NCBI RefSeq assembly: GCF_011009555.1
Contig: NZ_QXHD01000004.1
Coordinates: 5,451,035 to 5,515,034 of the forward strand
Direction: 5' to 3'
Origin: Adonisia turfae CCMR0081
GTDB lineage: Bacteria > Cyanobacteriota > Cyanobacteriia > Phormidesmidales > Phormidesmidaceae
Length of the DNA: 64,000 nt
Part shown: positions 1 through 8,229 of the stretch, piece by piece
Layout: every line of letters starts with the position of its first letter
Numbering within the stretch: the stretch's first letter is position 1
Program-made: the position numbers and the translations under genes
The notes under the pieces: model-generated
The model's input: the letters and a program-made list of their open reading frames with translations, nothing else
Told to the model about the DNA's origin: nothing
Databases searched by the model: none

Positions 1-316
1 CCTCTGGCGAAAACCGAAACGTGACGCTGGGCGGTGTGCCGGTAATGAAAAACTGAGCCAGACGCAGAGCCTGCTTCAGCGGATTTCGATCCTGACCAGG
101 ATCTTTTTTATCAGGCACTGGAAATAGTTTGATGTCCTTGACCCATGTTTTCAAGGTATGAATGTTTTCTGCAGTGGCATTCTGGGTCTTATGGGCTACT
201 AGGGTAATGTCATGTAGCGGTCCAATTTGCCTGAGTAAATTAAATGTACGAACCTCAGCCGCACCGTGACTGGGGGGATAGGGAAAGGTGTTAAGGGAAA
301 GGACGAGCAGACGCAT
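1..316 (-). CDS. Glycosyltransferase family 4, N-terminal part (cut by window edge)
   Basis: The frame opens with ATG at 316 and stays open to base 1, about 105 codons, so only the N-terminal domain is present. The start reads MRLLVLSLNTFPYPPSHGAA, then a segment like EVRTFNLLRQI and a hydrophobic DITLVAHK strand. This is the usual opening of the GT-B donor/acceptor domain of GT4 enzymes: a first beta strand, then a P-x-x-G-G/A loop, then the R-x-x-N-L-L helix. GT4 enzymes transfer a sugar from a nucleotide-sugar to a growing glycan at the cytoplasmic membrane face. A GT2 gene lies upstream on the same strand, which suggests an exopolysaccharide or glycan locus. Acceptor and donor cannot be judged from the fragment. 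Confidence 0.7.
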   Translation of the reverse strand, partial: MRLLVLSLNTFPYPPSHGAAEVRTFNLLRQIGPLHDITLVAHKTQNATAENIHTLKTWVKDIKLFPVPDKKDPGQDRNPLKQALRLAQFFITGTPPSVTFRFSPE

Positions 317-469
317 TGGGGTTAGGGATTGAGTAATGGGGAATTTTGAGTTTTGAAGTTATTAAGTTATGAGGTCCTCGTGACGGTCCCTTCTTGAGGG
401 AAATCAAGACAAATAATGATCCAACATTCAAAATTCAAACCTAAGAACTAATAATCAGGACCTAATAAC

Positions 470-1468
470 CTAATCACTTTTCAACCAGGCAATTTCCTCA
501 GCATTGTCTGGCAGTTTCGACTCTCGCTGACCTAGGGTGCGAGCATGGAAGCAGTACAGTCCAATGGGAGTCATGGCTAAGTCGATCAGATCGGCTTTAC
601 CTGTAATTAGTTTCACTAAACCTACAGGAAGTTCCTTGGCGACCCAACGAGCTAAGGAGTAACGGACCTCGTGGGCCATTAATGGACGAGTGAGCTTAAT
701 GCCGTGGATCTGGTTCAGGTATCGATTAGAGCGTCCATAGCGATACCATTGTTTGCGCAGCTCTTTCAGGGTGGTACGGTGATGATGCTGTACTACAGCA
801 GTTTTGGCATAGTGCAGTTGCCAACCTCCATCTCGCTGTAGTCGCCAGCAAATATCGGCGTCCCCCCCAGTGGTCATATACGGGCGAAATAATCCGATTT
901 TTTCAAATGCACAGGCTCGCACAGCAATATTGGCTGTTTGACCATAGGGACAAAACGAGTGGTTGAGGGTGTCCTGCTGCGACATGATGTTCTTGCGCTC
1001 GGCGTAGCGTTCGAGCCAGGTATTGCCAGGTAGAGCCGTGATTTCTCCGACACAAAGACCAACAGCGCTGTCTTTAAATCCCTGCACTAAGTTTTCGAGC
1101 CAGGTGGCCGCAGGATAACAGTCGGCATCGGTAAAGGCTAAAATCTCCCCGGTTGCTGCACGGATGCCGGTGTTGCGGGCGGCGTAGGCACTTTGGATTT
1201 CAGTCTCACTGAGATGCCTGAGGGAGATTTCGATGGATTCTGCCTGGGTGACGGCGTCTTTGAGAATATCGGGGGTGCGATCGCAACTACCATTATCCAC
1301 CAACAAATATTCCACCCGATCTGCCGGATAGGTTTGTCCTAGTAGACACTCAATCAAACCTGGTAAATCGGTTTCGCCATTGTAAATGGGCACAATCACT
1401 GAAACCGTTGGCAAAAATGGACTGGGTTGGGCAGGTATTTCGTTGGCAACCATAAAAGCTTGGGGCAT
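470..1468 (-). CDS. Glycosyltransferase family 2
   Basis: 332 codons, ATG start; an in-frame ATG five codons later is an alternative, and neither has a strong Shine-Dalgarno. The GT-A fold shows in order: strand VSVIVPIYNG (about 22-31), nucleotide-binding LLVDNGS (55-61), the metal-binding DAD in AFTDADC (111-117), and a downstream GGDADICWR block (200-208) in the position of the acceptor/ED motif of GT2 enzymes. The C-terminal 100 residues are basic with weak hydrophobic stretches and may sit on the membrane. It would add a sugar from an NDP-sugar to a lipid-linked or polysaccharide acceptor. The GT4 fragment lies downstream on the same strand, and another GT2 gene is divergent at 1824, so this is part of a surface-glycan group. 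Substrate unknown. Confidence 0.85.
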   Translation of the reverse strand: MPQAFMVANEIPAQPSPFLPTVSVIVPIYNGETDLPGLIECLLGQTYPADRVEYLLVDNGSCDRTPDILKDAVTQAESIEISLRHLSETEIQSAYAARNTGIRAATGEILAFTDADCYPAATWLENLVQGFKDSAVGLCVGEITALPGNTWLERYAERKNIMSQQDTLNHSFCPYGQTANIAVRACAFEKIGLFRPYMTTGGDADICWRLQRDGGWQLHYAKTAVVQHHHRTTLKELRKQWYRYGRSNRYLNQIHGIKLTRPLMAHEVRYSLARWVAKELPVGLVKLITGKADLIDLAMTPIGLYCFHARTLGQRESKLPDNAEEIAWLKSD

Positions 1469-1823
1469 TGGTTCTCAACTAATCTATAGCGACATCTACA
1501 GGTAGTTTTGCCACCAATGTGTCGAGAATTAACATAGACTGCTCGTTCCTTTGGGACTGCTCATTTATAAACTGAGCCCATAAACTGAACCAATTCTGGC
1601 AGTTCACACAAACCAATACATAAGGTGTAGAGCATCTTTATGTAATCCTTACTGACATTAAGTGGGCTCACGGGTCAGTAAACTAGCCAATATATCTATG
1701 GCCTTGCTGATCCTCGAGAGGGCTTGAGTTGTGAGCTACCGTCAAATAGCAAGGGGTCTAAACCGGTTCATCCCCTACATCAGCAATCGCTATCTGTAAC
1801 TCCTATATCAAACCTATACCGTC
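1469..1823. other. Divergent intergenic region between two GT2 genes
   Basis: About 355 bases between divergent start codons (ATG 1468 on minus, GTG 1824 on plus). It must hold both promoters. I see no convincing ORF, tRNA, terminator hairpin or repeat in it, and no promoter pair strong enough to place. Confidence 0.5.
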
Positions 1824-2816
1824 GTGTCTAAAGTTAGTGTTTGTATCCCCACCTACAACCGGGCCAAAATCTTGCCCTATGCTGTCACCAGCGTCCTGAA
1901 TCAAACCTATTGCGACTTTGAGCTTATCATCTGTGATGATGCCTCCTCCGATAATACGGCTGAGGTGGTGGCTCAGTGGCATGACCCGCGTATTCGTTAT
2001 ATTCGCCATCCACAAAATATCAAACGCAGTCGTAACATGCGTTCAGGTTATGAAGCGGCCCAAGGAGACTATTTCATTAAATTTGATGATGATGATGCCC
2101 TCACCCCCACCTTTTTAGAACGCACGGTTGCGGTGATGGAAAGCCAGCCCAGTGTGGATTTTGTCTGTACCGATCACTGGGTGATCAATGCCTGCAATCA
2201 GCGAGACGAAGTCGCAACAGCAGCTAACTCTGCTAAATGGGGTAAAGATCGGCTGACAGAGGCCATCATCGATGACATACTCACAGAAACCTTTGTTCAC
2301 CAAAGTTTGCAGGTAGGATCTACGCTTTTTCGTCGAGATTGCCTCAGTGAAGTGGACTTTATGCGCTTTGAGGCTGATGGTTGCGAGGACTTTGACTTAT
2401 TGGTGCGGCTAGCGACCATCGGTAAAATCGGCTACTTTATCCCTGAGCGACTGATGGAATACCGTTTTCATGGGGGGCAAACCAGTTTGAAACAGGATAT
2501 TCATTTTCTCTCCGCTAAGCTTTTTTGTTTAGAAAGTTATCGCTTTACTGACCGTCCTAAATTAGAAATAATCCGTCGGTCTAAGCTCGACGGTCTTAAG
2601 CAAGTTCTCGCCATGAGGCTGATTGAAAAAGGAGAAACCCAACGTGGGCGTCAGCTGATGCAAGAACTGGCTGCCCAGGGTCCCCTGTCTATGAAGGCGA
2701 AGGTGGGTAAGGTGTTGTCCTATCTTCCCGCAGGCCTGCGTCAGCTAGCTTTTCAAGGGTTTCGACAGCTGCGACCTGATGATTACAGTGAGCGTGTTCG
2801 CAATGCAGCTGGATAA
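1824..2816 (+). CDS. Glycosyltransferase family 2
   Basis: 330 codons from a GTG start; this start places the first GT-A beta strand (VSVCIPTYNR, residues 4-13) at the very N-terminus, as is normal for GT2. ICDDASSDNT (36-45) is the nucleotide-binding turn and FDDDDA (87-92) is the DXD metal site that holds the NDP-sugar. A late acidic block (GCEDFDLLVRLA) matches the ED-x-x-x-x-R-type acceptor motif. No membrane segment is apparent, so the enzyme is probably cytosolic or peripheral. Its stop overlaps the start of the following gene (2779 or 2803), so the two are likely co-transcribed and translationally coupled. Sugar specificity cannot be deduced. Confidence 0.87.
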   Translation: MSKVSVCIPTYNRAKILPYAVTSVLNQTYCDFELIICDDASSDNTAEVVAQWHDPRIRYIRHPQNIKRSRNMRSGYEAAQGDYFIKFDDDDALTPTFLERTVAVMESQPSVDFVCTDHWVINACNQRDEVATAANSAKWGKDRLTEAIIDDILTETFVHQSLQVGSTLFRRDCLSEVDFMRFEADGCEDFDLLVRLATIGKIGYFIPERLMEYRFHGGQTSLKQDIHFLSAKLFCLESYRFTDRPKLEIIRRSKLDGLKQVLAMRLIEKGETQRGRQLMQELAAQGPLSMKAKVGKVLSYLPAGLRQLAFQGFRQLRPDDYSERVRNAAG

Positions 2817-3741
2817 AAAACAGGGGTTAGGATTAAAGCTATCCATGGTGCTGTCGCTATGCAGTCTGACCCAGTGTGCGGCACCGCAAGAACCGATCGC
2901 ACCCCCTCAGATATCAGAGCGTTTAGCAATTTTGCAACCCGAACTCATCATACAAAACTGGCCTGATGATAATGCGCCCATAGCCCGTTTCCATGTGGTG
3001 ACTATTCCACCTGACTATCCGGTGGAGGTGGCTGTGAGTGAGTCGTTGAAAACGGTGGAAACGTTCGCCGCTGACACCGAAGCATGGGCTGTGATCAATG
3101 GTGGTTTTTTTGACCCTCAGAATGCTCAAACCACTTCCTTCATTACCGTAGACAGCACTCTAGCTGCAGATCCTCGCAATAATCGACGGTTAATGGATAA
3201 CCCTGATCTGGCGGTTTATATGGAGCAAATTCTTAACCGCTCTGAGTTTCGCCGCTATGACTGTGGTGGTGATATTCGCTATGACATTACGTTCCACAAT
3301 GCCTCGCTTCCTAAAGCCTGCGTGTTGCACAGCTCCCTTGGCGCAGGGCCACAGCTTTTCCCGGATACTGCTCAAGCCGAAGGATTTACGGACTATGCTG
3401 ATGGTCGATTAATGCGTGATGCCATCGGTACTCAGCAGCGTAATGCCCGTAGTGCCGTTGGTATCCAGCAAGACGGCACTGTCGTTTGGGTGATGGTGGC
3501 ACAGATAGAACCAGGTGGCGGGATGACCTTAGCGGAGCTAGCCGATATTATGGCCATCTGGAAGGTTGAGAAAGCGTTGAATCTAGATGGGGGAAGCTCA
3601 TCATCGTTACATGTGGCATGGCCAGGGATGACGGCTGATGGTTTGGCTCAAACCTATTACGGACGTCTCGATCAAAACGGTCAAACTATCCAGCGACCGG
3701 TTAAATCTGTACTGCTGTTGCCCCGGTCTGACCAGAATTAG
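2779..3741 (+). CDS. Phosphodiester glycosidase (NAGPA-like) family lipoprotein
   Basis: 320 codons from the first start at 2779; an ATG at 2803 also fits and still overlaps the preceding GT2 gene. The N-terminus has a hydrophobic stretch ending LTQC (Cys33 from the first start), a plausible lipobox, so the protein is probably a periplasmic lipoprotein. Family hallmarks of the NAGPA domain (PF09992) are visible: INGGFFDP (106-113), ARSAVGI (223-229) and the DGGSSSS loop (270-276). In animals this domain removes N-acetylglucosamine from a phosphodiester; in bacteria related proteins act on glycan-phosphate links or wall polymers. Coupling to a GT2 gene suggests a role in trimming a surface glycan. 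The exact substrate is unknown. Confidence 0.8.
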   Translation: MITVSVFAMQLDKKQGLGLKLSMVLSLCSLTQCAAPQEPIAPPQISERLAILQPELIIQNWPDDNAPIARFHVVTIPPDYPVEVAVSESLKTVETFAADTEAWAVINGGFFDPQNAQTTSFITVDSTLAADPRNNRRLMDNPDLAVYMEQILNRSEFRRYDCGGDIRYDITFHNASLPKACVLHSSLGAGPQLFPDTAQAEGFTDYADGRLMRDAIGTQQRNARSAVGIQQDGTVVWVMVAQIEPGGGMTLAELADIMAIWKVEKALNLDGGSSSSLHVAWPGMTADGLAQTYYGRLDQNGQTIQRPVKSVLLLPRSDQN

Positions 3742-3760
3742 CTGGACTAAGAACCTATAC

Positions 3761-3875
3761 CCAATCCGAATCCAGTAAACTCGATTAGAAATAAGCCATC
3801 CCGTAGGGGCAATCGGGGATTGCCTTACCATCCCTGATTGCCCTGCAATATCGGGGATTGCCAGGATTTGTATTA
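3761..3875. repeat. Dispersed intergenic repeat, copy 1 of 3
   Basis: Begins CCAATCCGAA and contains CGATTAGAAAT, then CGTAGGGGCAATC, CCCTGCAATATCGGG, and ends near CAGGATTTG. The same ordered blocks occur at 36331-36436 and 53293-53425. This copy has an internal GGGGATTGCC duplication (3815 and 3853) and lacks the TTCGGATT right end seen in copy 3. It ends at the stop codon of the minus-strand gene that starts near 4376. Confidence 0.75.
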
Positions 3876-4376
3876 TGAATCCTTGGGGTACACATTAGCC
3901 TGCTGTAGGTAGCCGAGTTGAATCAGTATCCAGCAGATGATTCCGTATATTGCTCCCGCAGTAATCAATACTCTGTACCCTGGGTCAACCACAATTTGCA
4001 TGGCGGGTGGGGTGAGAATTAGACCGGACAAAATAGACGTCGCTATAGATGTAATGACAAAACTCCATGGGCCGATGATCCCCTTGGAGCGGCGAGATGC
4101 AATCGGTTTGATCTTTCTAACTCGATTTGGGATTGAACGAATACGTTCTACGCGACGATCTATCCAAGGCCACATCTGCATACCGGTCATAAAGGCAATT
4201 GGGAACATGAGAAAACCGACAACGCCACTCCATTGAGAATAAGGAGCGACCAAAGCGGTTAGGTGAGTACCGCCAAAGCTACCGCCAAATAGCAGCAAAG
4301 CTGATGTGAAAAAATTTGCTGTCGGTTTAGGTGCTGGGGAAGATGATGGCATCGGGGCTGGGTCAATTGATTGCAC
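3873..4376 (-). CDS. Conserved-type membrane protein of unknown function
   Basis: 167 codons from GTG at 4376; an ATG at 4352 would remove eight residues, and neither has a clear ribosome-binding site. The N-terminal 20 residues are Pro/Ser rich. Hydrophobic segments lie near residues 23-45, 48-66, 103-124 and 130-155, giving about four membrane spans, with a basic cytosolic loop (RVRKIKPIASRRSK, about 85-98) between spans two and three. I do not recognise the family. It is a lone gene between a phosphodiester glycosidase gene (convergent) and a site-2 protease homologue (same strand, upstream). Its GTG start lies in one unit of a 19-bp tandem duplication, so the start region has been rearranged recently. 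Confidence 0.6.
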   Translation of the reverse strand: MQSIDPAPMPSSSPAPKPTANFFTSALLLFGGSFGGTHLTALVAPYSQWSGVVGFLMFPIAFMTGMQMWPWIDRRVERIRSIPNRVRKIKPIASRRSKGIIGPWSFVITSIATSILSGLILTPPAMQIVVDPGYRVLITAGAIYGIICWILIQLGYLQQANVYPKDS

Positions 4377-4406
4377 TTGTTACGTTTGATTGCACTTGTT
4401 ACGTTT
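4368..4406. repeat. 19-bp perfect tandem duplication over a start codon
   Basis: The unit TTGATTGCACTTGTTACGT is present twice head to tail. The GTG start (minus strand, 4376) of the downstream membrane protein gene lies in the left unit; the right unit carries a second GTG that is out of the coding context. It is a simple slippage or unequal recombination product. Confidence 0.8.
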
Positions 4407-4555
4407 ACAGCCGTAGTGCCGTGATGTACGGAAATCCATCATGAACTTATGGATAAGTGTTCTTTACGTTGAAAGCCCCCAATCTGTGGTGTTCTCCTGC
4501 AAGCTAGGATTAGCTAATTTTTTTTAACGGCTTCATTTGCATGCTGGCATCAGCT

Positions 4556-6034
4556 TTACAGGAGGTGCTCACTGATGGTCTGAGGCATTGGCAGCACAAT
4601 CAGTACTAAAATCACCATGGCTATGAGACCTAAGGCATCGCGCACGCCATTGAGTTCGCTGACATCGTCAAGCGCTGGTTCGTCTCGGCTAGACATAAAT
4701 ATGAGTAGCAGTGCCCACAGTAAGTAGGCGGGTTGGATAAATGCCATGGCGGCTACCAAGATTCGAGTAATGTTGCCAATGGCAGCTCCACTCCAGCGAC
4801 CATACATGGCATGGACAATGTGGCCACCATCTAACTGGCCTACAGGCATTAAGTTGAGAGCCGTTAATACCAAGCCTAAACAGCCTGCGATCGCAACCGA
4901 ATGCAGATAAAGAGCCGTATCTATCTGAAAATCACTACCCAACGCTAACTTACTCAGCAGCACCAGCAAGATTGAACCCTTTGGGTCTAAGGACTGAAAG
5001 TTAAACAGACCTGATTCCTCGGTTAACTCGACCATCTGTGAGTGGGCTAACCCCCAAATTACGATGGGTAGGCTGACCAGAAATCCAGCCAGCGGGCCTG
5101 CTACGCCCAAGTCAAATAGAGCGCGACGGTTGGGGGCGGGTGCTTTGATCCGCACAAAAGCGCCAATGGTGCCGAGAAAATAGGGGACTGGAATAAAGAA
5201 TGGTGCGGAAGCTGGAATATGGTGACGGCGAGCCATGGCATAGTGGGCCAGTTCTCGCACGGCCAAAATCATCATCACCGCGAGGCTATAGCCCAGGCCT
5301 TTAACCAACAGCGCTGGCTGCGATAGCAGCTCTGGAATAGATAGATCGCCCACTAGCAGCAACCCTGCCAATGTGGTGGTGCCCAGGGTCAAAATAAACA
5401 GTAGAATCGAGAGCCGCCAGCCGCTGTCTTTTGATGAATTGGCGGGTTCTCGATTAGGGACCAGGGTGAAGACAGGATCACCATTACGTTCTTCCTGCAA
5501 AACCACCAAGAACTGATGGCCAAATTGCGATCGCACATTTTGCTGCACAGTGCTATGGGCAACGGCTGGTGTCGCTTTCAGTCGCCCATGGCAGATCATC
5601 ATCTGTTGGCGATGTTCAATCTTCTGTAAAAAATAAATAGACCACGGAAAACATGACCTCAAACGCTCTTCTTCCTCTCGTTCCATGAGCATTGGCGGTG
5701 CTGGTGCTGGTCGATGAGGCGGTAGTGTTGATGGGCGCTGTGCCGATGGACGTCGACCCAATAGGACTACCCACATGTATATCAGGGGGCAAACAATAAA
5801 TAGGCCTAGTATGAAAATATTAGGTGGGGCATATCTGCCATGCTTTAGAACCCAGGCTGTCAGAGCTAAAATGGGTGTCATAATAATCAGCCACAATAGC
5901 CAAACTGGGGAGCGTGTCATAGTCGCTACGCCTCGACGAATGACCAAGTAGGTCAAGATTCCCAGTAATATCGATAACAGTACAAATGTCATAAACCCAC
6001 AATCCGCCCCCTTACCAGGACTCTGAATTACCAT
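4556..6034 (-). CDS. Site-2 protease (M50) family membrane protein with altered zinc motif
   Basis: 492 codons from ATG 6034; ATG 5992 (478 codons) is an alternative that starts directly with the first membrane span. Two or three N-terminal spans, a soluble domain (about 125-200), then a multi-span M50 core. The core keeps GTIGAFVRI (288-296), NRRALFDLGVAGPLAG (302-317) and NLMPVGQLDGGH (394-405), which carries the third zinc ligand (Asp402). The HExxH motif, however, reads RELAH (260-264): Arg in place of the first His, with codon CGA. Overall layout is like the plastid/cyanobacterial EGY group of site-2 proteases, some of which (plant EGY3) also lack a full HExxH. So it may be a pseudoprotease, or Glu261/His264 may still act. 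It is divergent from the MBL-fold gene at 6082, with only about 50 bases between. Confidence 0.85.
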   Translation of the reverse strand: MVIQSPGKGADCGFMTFVLLSILLGILTYLVIRRGVATMTRSPVWLLWLIIMTPILALTAWVLKHGRYAPPNIFILGLFIVCPLIYMWVVLLGRRPSAQRPSTLPPHRPAPAPPMLMEREEEERLRSCFPWSIYFLQKIEHRQQMMICHGRLKATPAVAHSTVQQNVRSQFGHQFLVVLQEERNGDPVFTLVPNREPANSSKDSGWRLSILLFILTLGTTTLAGLLLVGDLSIPELLSQPALLVKGLGYSLAVMMILAVRELAHYAMARRHHIPASAPFFIPVPYFLGTIGAFVRIKAPAPNRRALFDLGVAGPLAGFLVSLPIVIWGLAHSQMVELTEESGLFNFQSLDPKGSILLVLLSKLALGSDFQIDTALYLHSVAIAGCLGLVLTALNLMPVGQLDGGHIVHAMYGRWSGAAIGNITRILVAAMAFIQPAYLLWALLLIFMSSRDEPALDDVSELNGVRDALGLIAMVILVLIVLPMPQTISEHLL

Positions 6035-6081
6035 ACCAGGCAGGGCCCTAGGGTGAGAGATGATGGCTTTTTTGGGAGCTT

Positions 6082-6837
6082 TTGGTGTCTACTTCAACAA
6101 TAAACTTGGACAACAGCCCTACAACTAGCGAAACAGCTCGATCGAACACAAAGCTACCCCGGTCGGTATTTGGCGCGGATACTAATGTTTACGCGTTTCC
6201 ACCCAACCGTGAAACCTTAGGGGGTACAGCTTATTTGATCACGTATGCGCCGACGCCAGACAGCAACTCTGTCGCAAGAAGCAACATTCTAGTGGACTGT
6301 CCCGCTTTGACAGATACAAACTTGAACTTTATTGCTGAGCAAGGGGGGCTACAGTGGTTGGTCATTACTCACCGTGGCGGCAGTAGCCATGTCCGTGATT
6401 GGCAATCTCAATTTGGCTGTGATGTTGTCCTACAGGAGCAAGAGGCTTACCTACTTCCCCAGATAGAAACTCGCACATTTCATCACGAGCTAACGCTGAC
6501 ACCTCGTCATAAACTCCTTTGGACTCCCGGTCATTCTCCCGGATCCGCATGTCTTTACAATGCAGACCAAGGTGGCATTCTGTTTAGCGGGCGTCATGTC
6601 CTACCAACGCGCCAGGGCGGTGCTACCCCGCTCCGGGTTTCCAAAACCTTTCATTGGCCCCGTCAGCTCAAGCATGTGCAGCGACTGCTAGATAAATTTA
6701 CCCCTCAAACCCTGAGCTATATCTGTCCAGGAGCTAATATTGGTTTCCTTCGCGGTAAGCAGTTTATCGATGATGCCTACAACAAATTAGCTGGTTTAGA
6801 TTTGCAAGAATTGGCGAAGAGTCAGGTACTACTTTAG
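6082..6837 (+). CDS. MBL-fold protein with degenerate metal site
   Basis: 251 codons; TTG 6082 or GTG 6085 may start it, with GGGAG just upstream. The overall metallo-beta-lactamase fold is suggested by GGTAYLIT (48-54), ILVDCPA (69-75), the strand-loop LVITHRGGSSH (93-103), LLWTPGHSPGSACLY (145-159) and ILFSGRH (166-172). In active members the loop is HxHxDH and the later motif is SGD; here the loop keeps only the first His and one displaced His, and the aspartate is replaced by Arg171. His151 is retained. Zinc or iron binding is therefore doubtful and the protein may be a binding or regulatory version of the fold. I recall similar RH-containing MBL proteins in other cyanobacteria, so this may be a subfamily trait. 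Confidence 0.75.
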   Translation: MVSTSTINLDNSPTTSETARSNTKLPRSVFGADTNVYAFPPNRETLGGTAYLITYAPTPDSNSVARSNILVDCPALTDTNLNFIAEQGGLQWLVITHRGGSSHVRDWQSQFGCDVVLQEQEAYLLPQIETRTFHHELTLTPRHKLLWTPGHSPGSACLYNADQGGILFSGRHVLPTRQGGATPLRVSKTFHWPRQLKHVQRLLDKFTPQTLSYICPGANIGFLRGKQFIDDAYNKLAGLDLQELAKSQVLL

Positions 6838-6944
6838 TGAGTTCTTGGTTGCTATCCCTTAGTGAATGGTCGTTAGACCACAGTAAACACCATGAAGGAA
6901 AACAAGATGCAGGCCGTGAACGAATAACCCAGAACTAAAAACTA

Positions 6945-8225
6945 TCACTCCTCCCCACTACCCCCAATCACCGGTTTAAACGTCTCCAAAATGTCATCCA
7001 CAGGTAGATCTGCTGGATGCAGTAACCAGGTGCGTTGGCAAGGCTGAATTAGGGTTTGTACCAGGGGCGACAGCTGACTAATAGCGACCAATCCTTCAGC
7101 GGTTTTCAGTTTAATCCCCCGCTGATAAAGGGTATAGCCTCGATTACTGATGTGGTGCAGACTCAAATAGATTTTAGGGTCTGGTACGGTACCGTAGACC
7201 TGATGCCGTGCTATCGATAATATTTCTGCCTGTTGTGCATAGGTGTATTGGCTAATTTCCGTCGCTTTGGGCAGTCGACGATTCACAAATTGTTGACAGA
7301 GGTCGGCCAGGATCAGGTCCTTGTGGGTTTGCCAACGCTGTAGGTGGTAGGACAACACATAGTCGTCTTGGGCTAAATACTGCTCTAGGGGCAGCTCATC
7401 AACGTCACAGCTTAACCAGGCAGTCATAGTGTTGTCTGCTTCCAGGGTGCCTGTGGTTAGGAGGGCTTTAGCCCGCCTAATTGTCTGCTCTAAAACCCAA
7501 GTGGCGACTAAATTTTTGGGGTGATTATAGATATGGGCGTACATAAAGTAGCGCACCACCAGGTAGTGTTCGATTGCCCCTAGACCCTTTTTAACCACAA
7601 TTAGCTGCTGACTGGCTGGATCGTAGTCTAGAGCTAAAATGATGCGGTCAAGATCTAGCTGGCCATAGGACGCTCCCGTAAAATAGCTGTCACGCATCAG
7701 GTAGTCGATGCGATCGCAATCCAACTGACTCGACACTAACTGCCACACACAAGGTACGGGATGCTGGTGCTGATAAATTGCATCAATGTCGCAACGTAAC
7801 TTGGGTGAGAACTCATCCAAGCGCCTACGCACCTCTGGAGCCTGTTTCAGAATGCGTCGCGTCCAATGCTCATGGTGACCGCCAAACACTTCCTCCGTCG
7901 TATGACTAAACGGACCATGGCCGACATCATGGAGCAACGCTGCGCACAAAACTGCTGCGCGATGAACCATCAACTCTGGATAGATAGCTGCCAGTCGGTC
8001 AAATGCACGGCGGGCAATGGCCATAACCCCCAGCGAATGGGTGAACCGTGAACTTTCTGCACCGTGAAATGTGAGGCTAGCAGGCCCAAGTTGCCGGATG
8101 CGTCGCAGCCGCTGAAAAGGTGACGTATCGATCAGCTCAATCAATAATGCTTCTACCGGGTCAGCCCTATCGAGAGTGATAGCGCCATGGAGCGGATCAT
8201 GATACGTACGGGTTTTGAGCGGCAC
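6945..8225 (-). CDS. HD-domain phosphohydrolase (dGTPase/SAMHD1-like, COG1078 type)
   Basis: 426 codons from GTG at 8225. The start lies four bases after the ctpA stop, which supports this start and one operon. The N-terminus YHDPLHGAI is typical of the COG1078 group. Metal ligands of the HD fold are all visible: His63 in RFTHSLG, His99-Asp100 in LLHDVGHGPFSH, and the Asp in LDCDRIDYLMRDS (about 169-171). The length and the long alpha-helical C-terminal half fit this family. Members hydrolyse deoxynucleotide triphosphates or other phosphorylated nucleotides in the cytosol; the true substrate of the cyanobacterial proteins is not established. The link to ctpA is positional only. Confidence 0.9.
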   Translation of the reverse strand: MPLKTRTYHDPLHGAITLDRADPVEALLIELIDTSPFQRLRRIRQLGPASLTFHGAESSRFTHSLGVMAIARRAFDRLAAIYPELMVHRAAVLCAALLHDVGHGPFSHTTEEVFGGHHEHWTRRILKQAPEVRRRLDEFSPKLRCDIDAIYQHQHPVPCVWQLVSSQLDCDRIDYLMRDSYFTGASYGQLDLDRIILALDYDPASQQLIVVKKGLGAIEHYLVVRYFMYAHIYNHPKNLVATWVLEQTIRRAKALLTTGTLEADNTMTAWLSCDVDELPLEQYLAQDDYVLSYHLQRWQTHKDLILADLCQQFVNRRLPKATEISQYTYAQQAEILSIARHQVYGTVPDPKIYLSLHHISNRGYTLYQRGIKLKTAEGLVAISQLSPLVQTLIQPCQRTWLLHPADLPVDDILETFKPVIGGSGEE

Positions 8226-8229
8226 GGTC

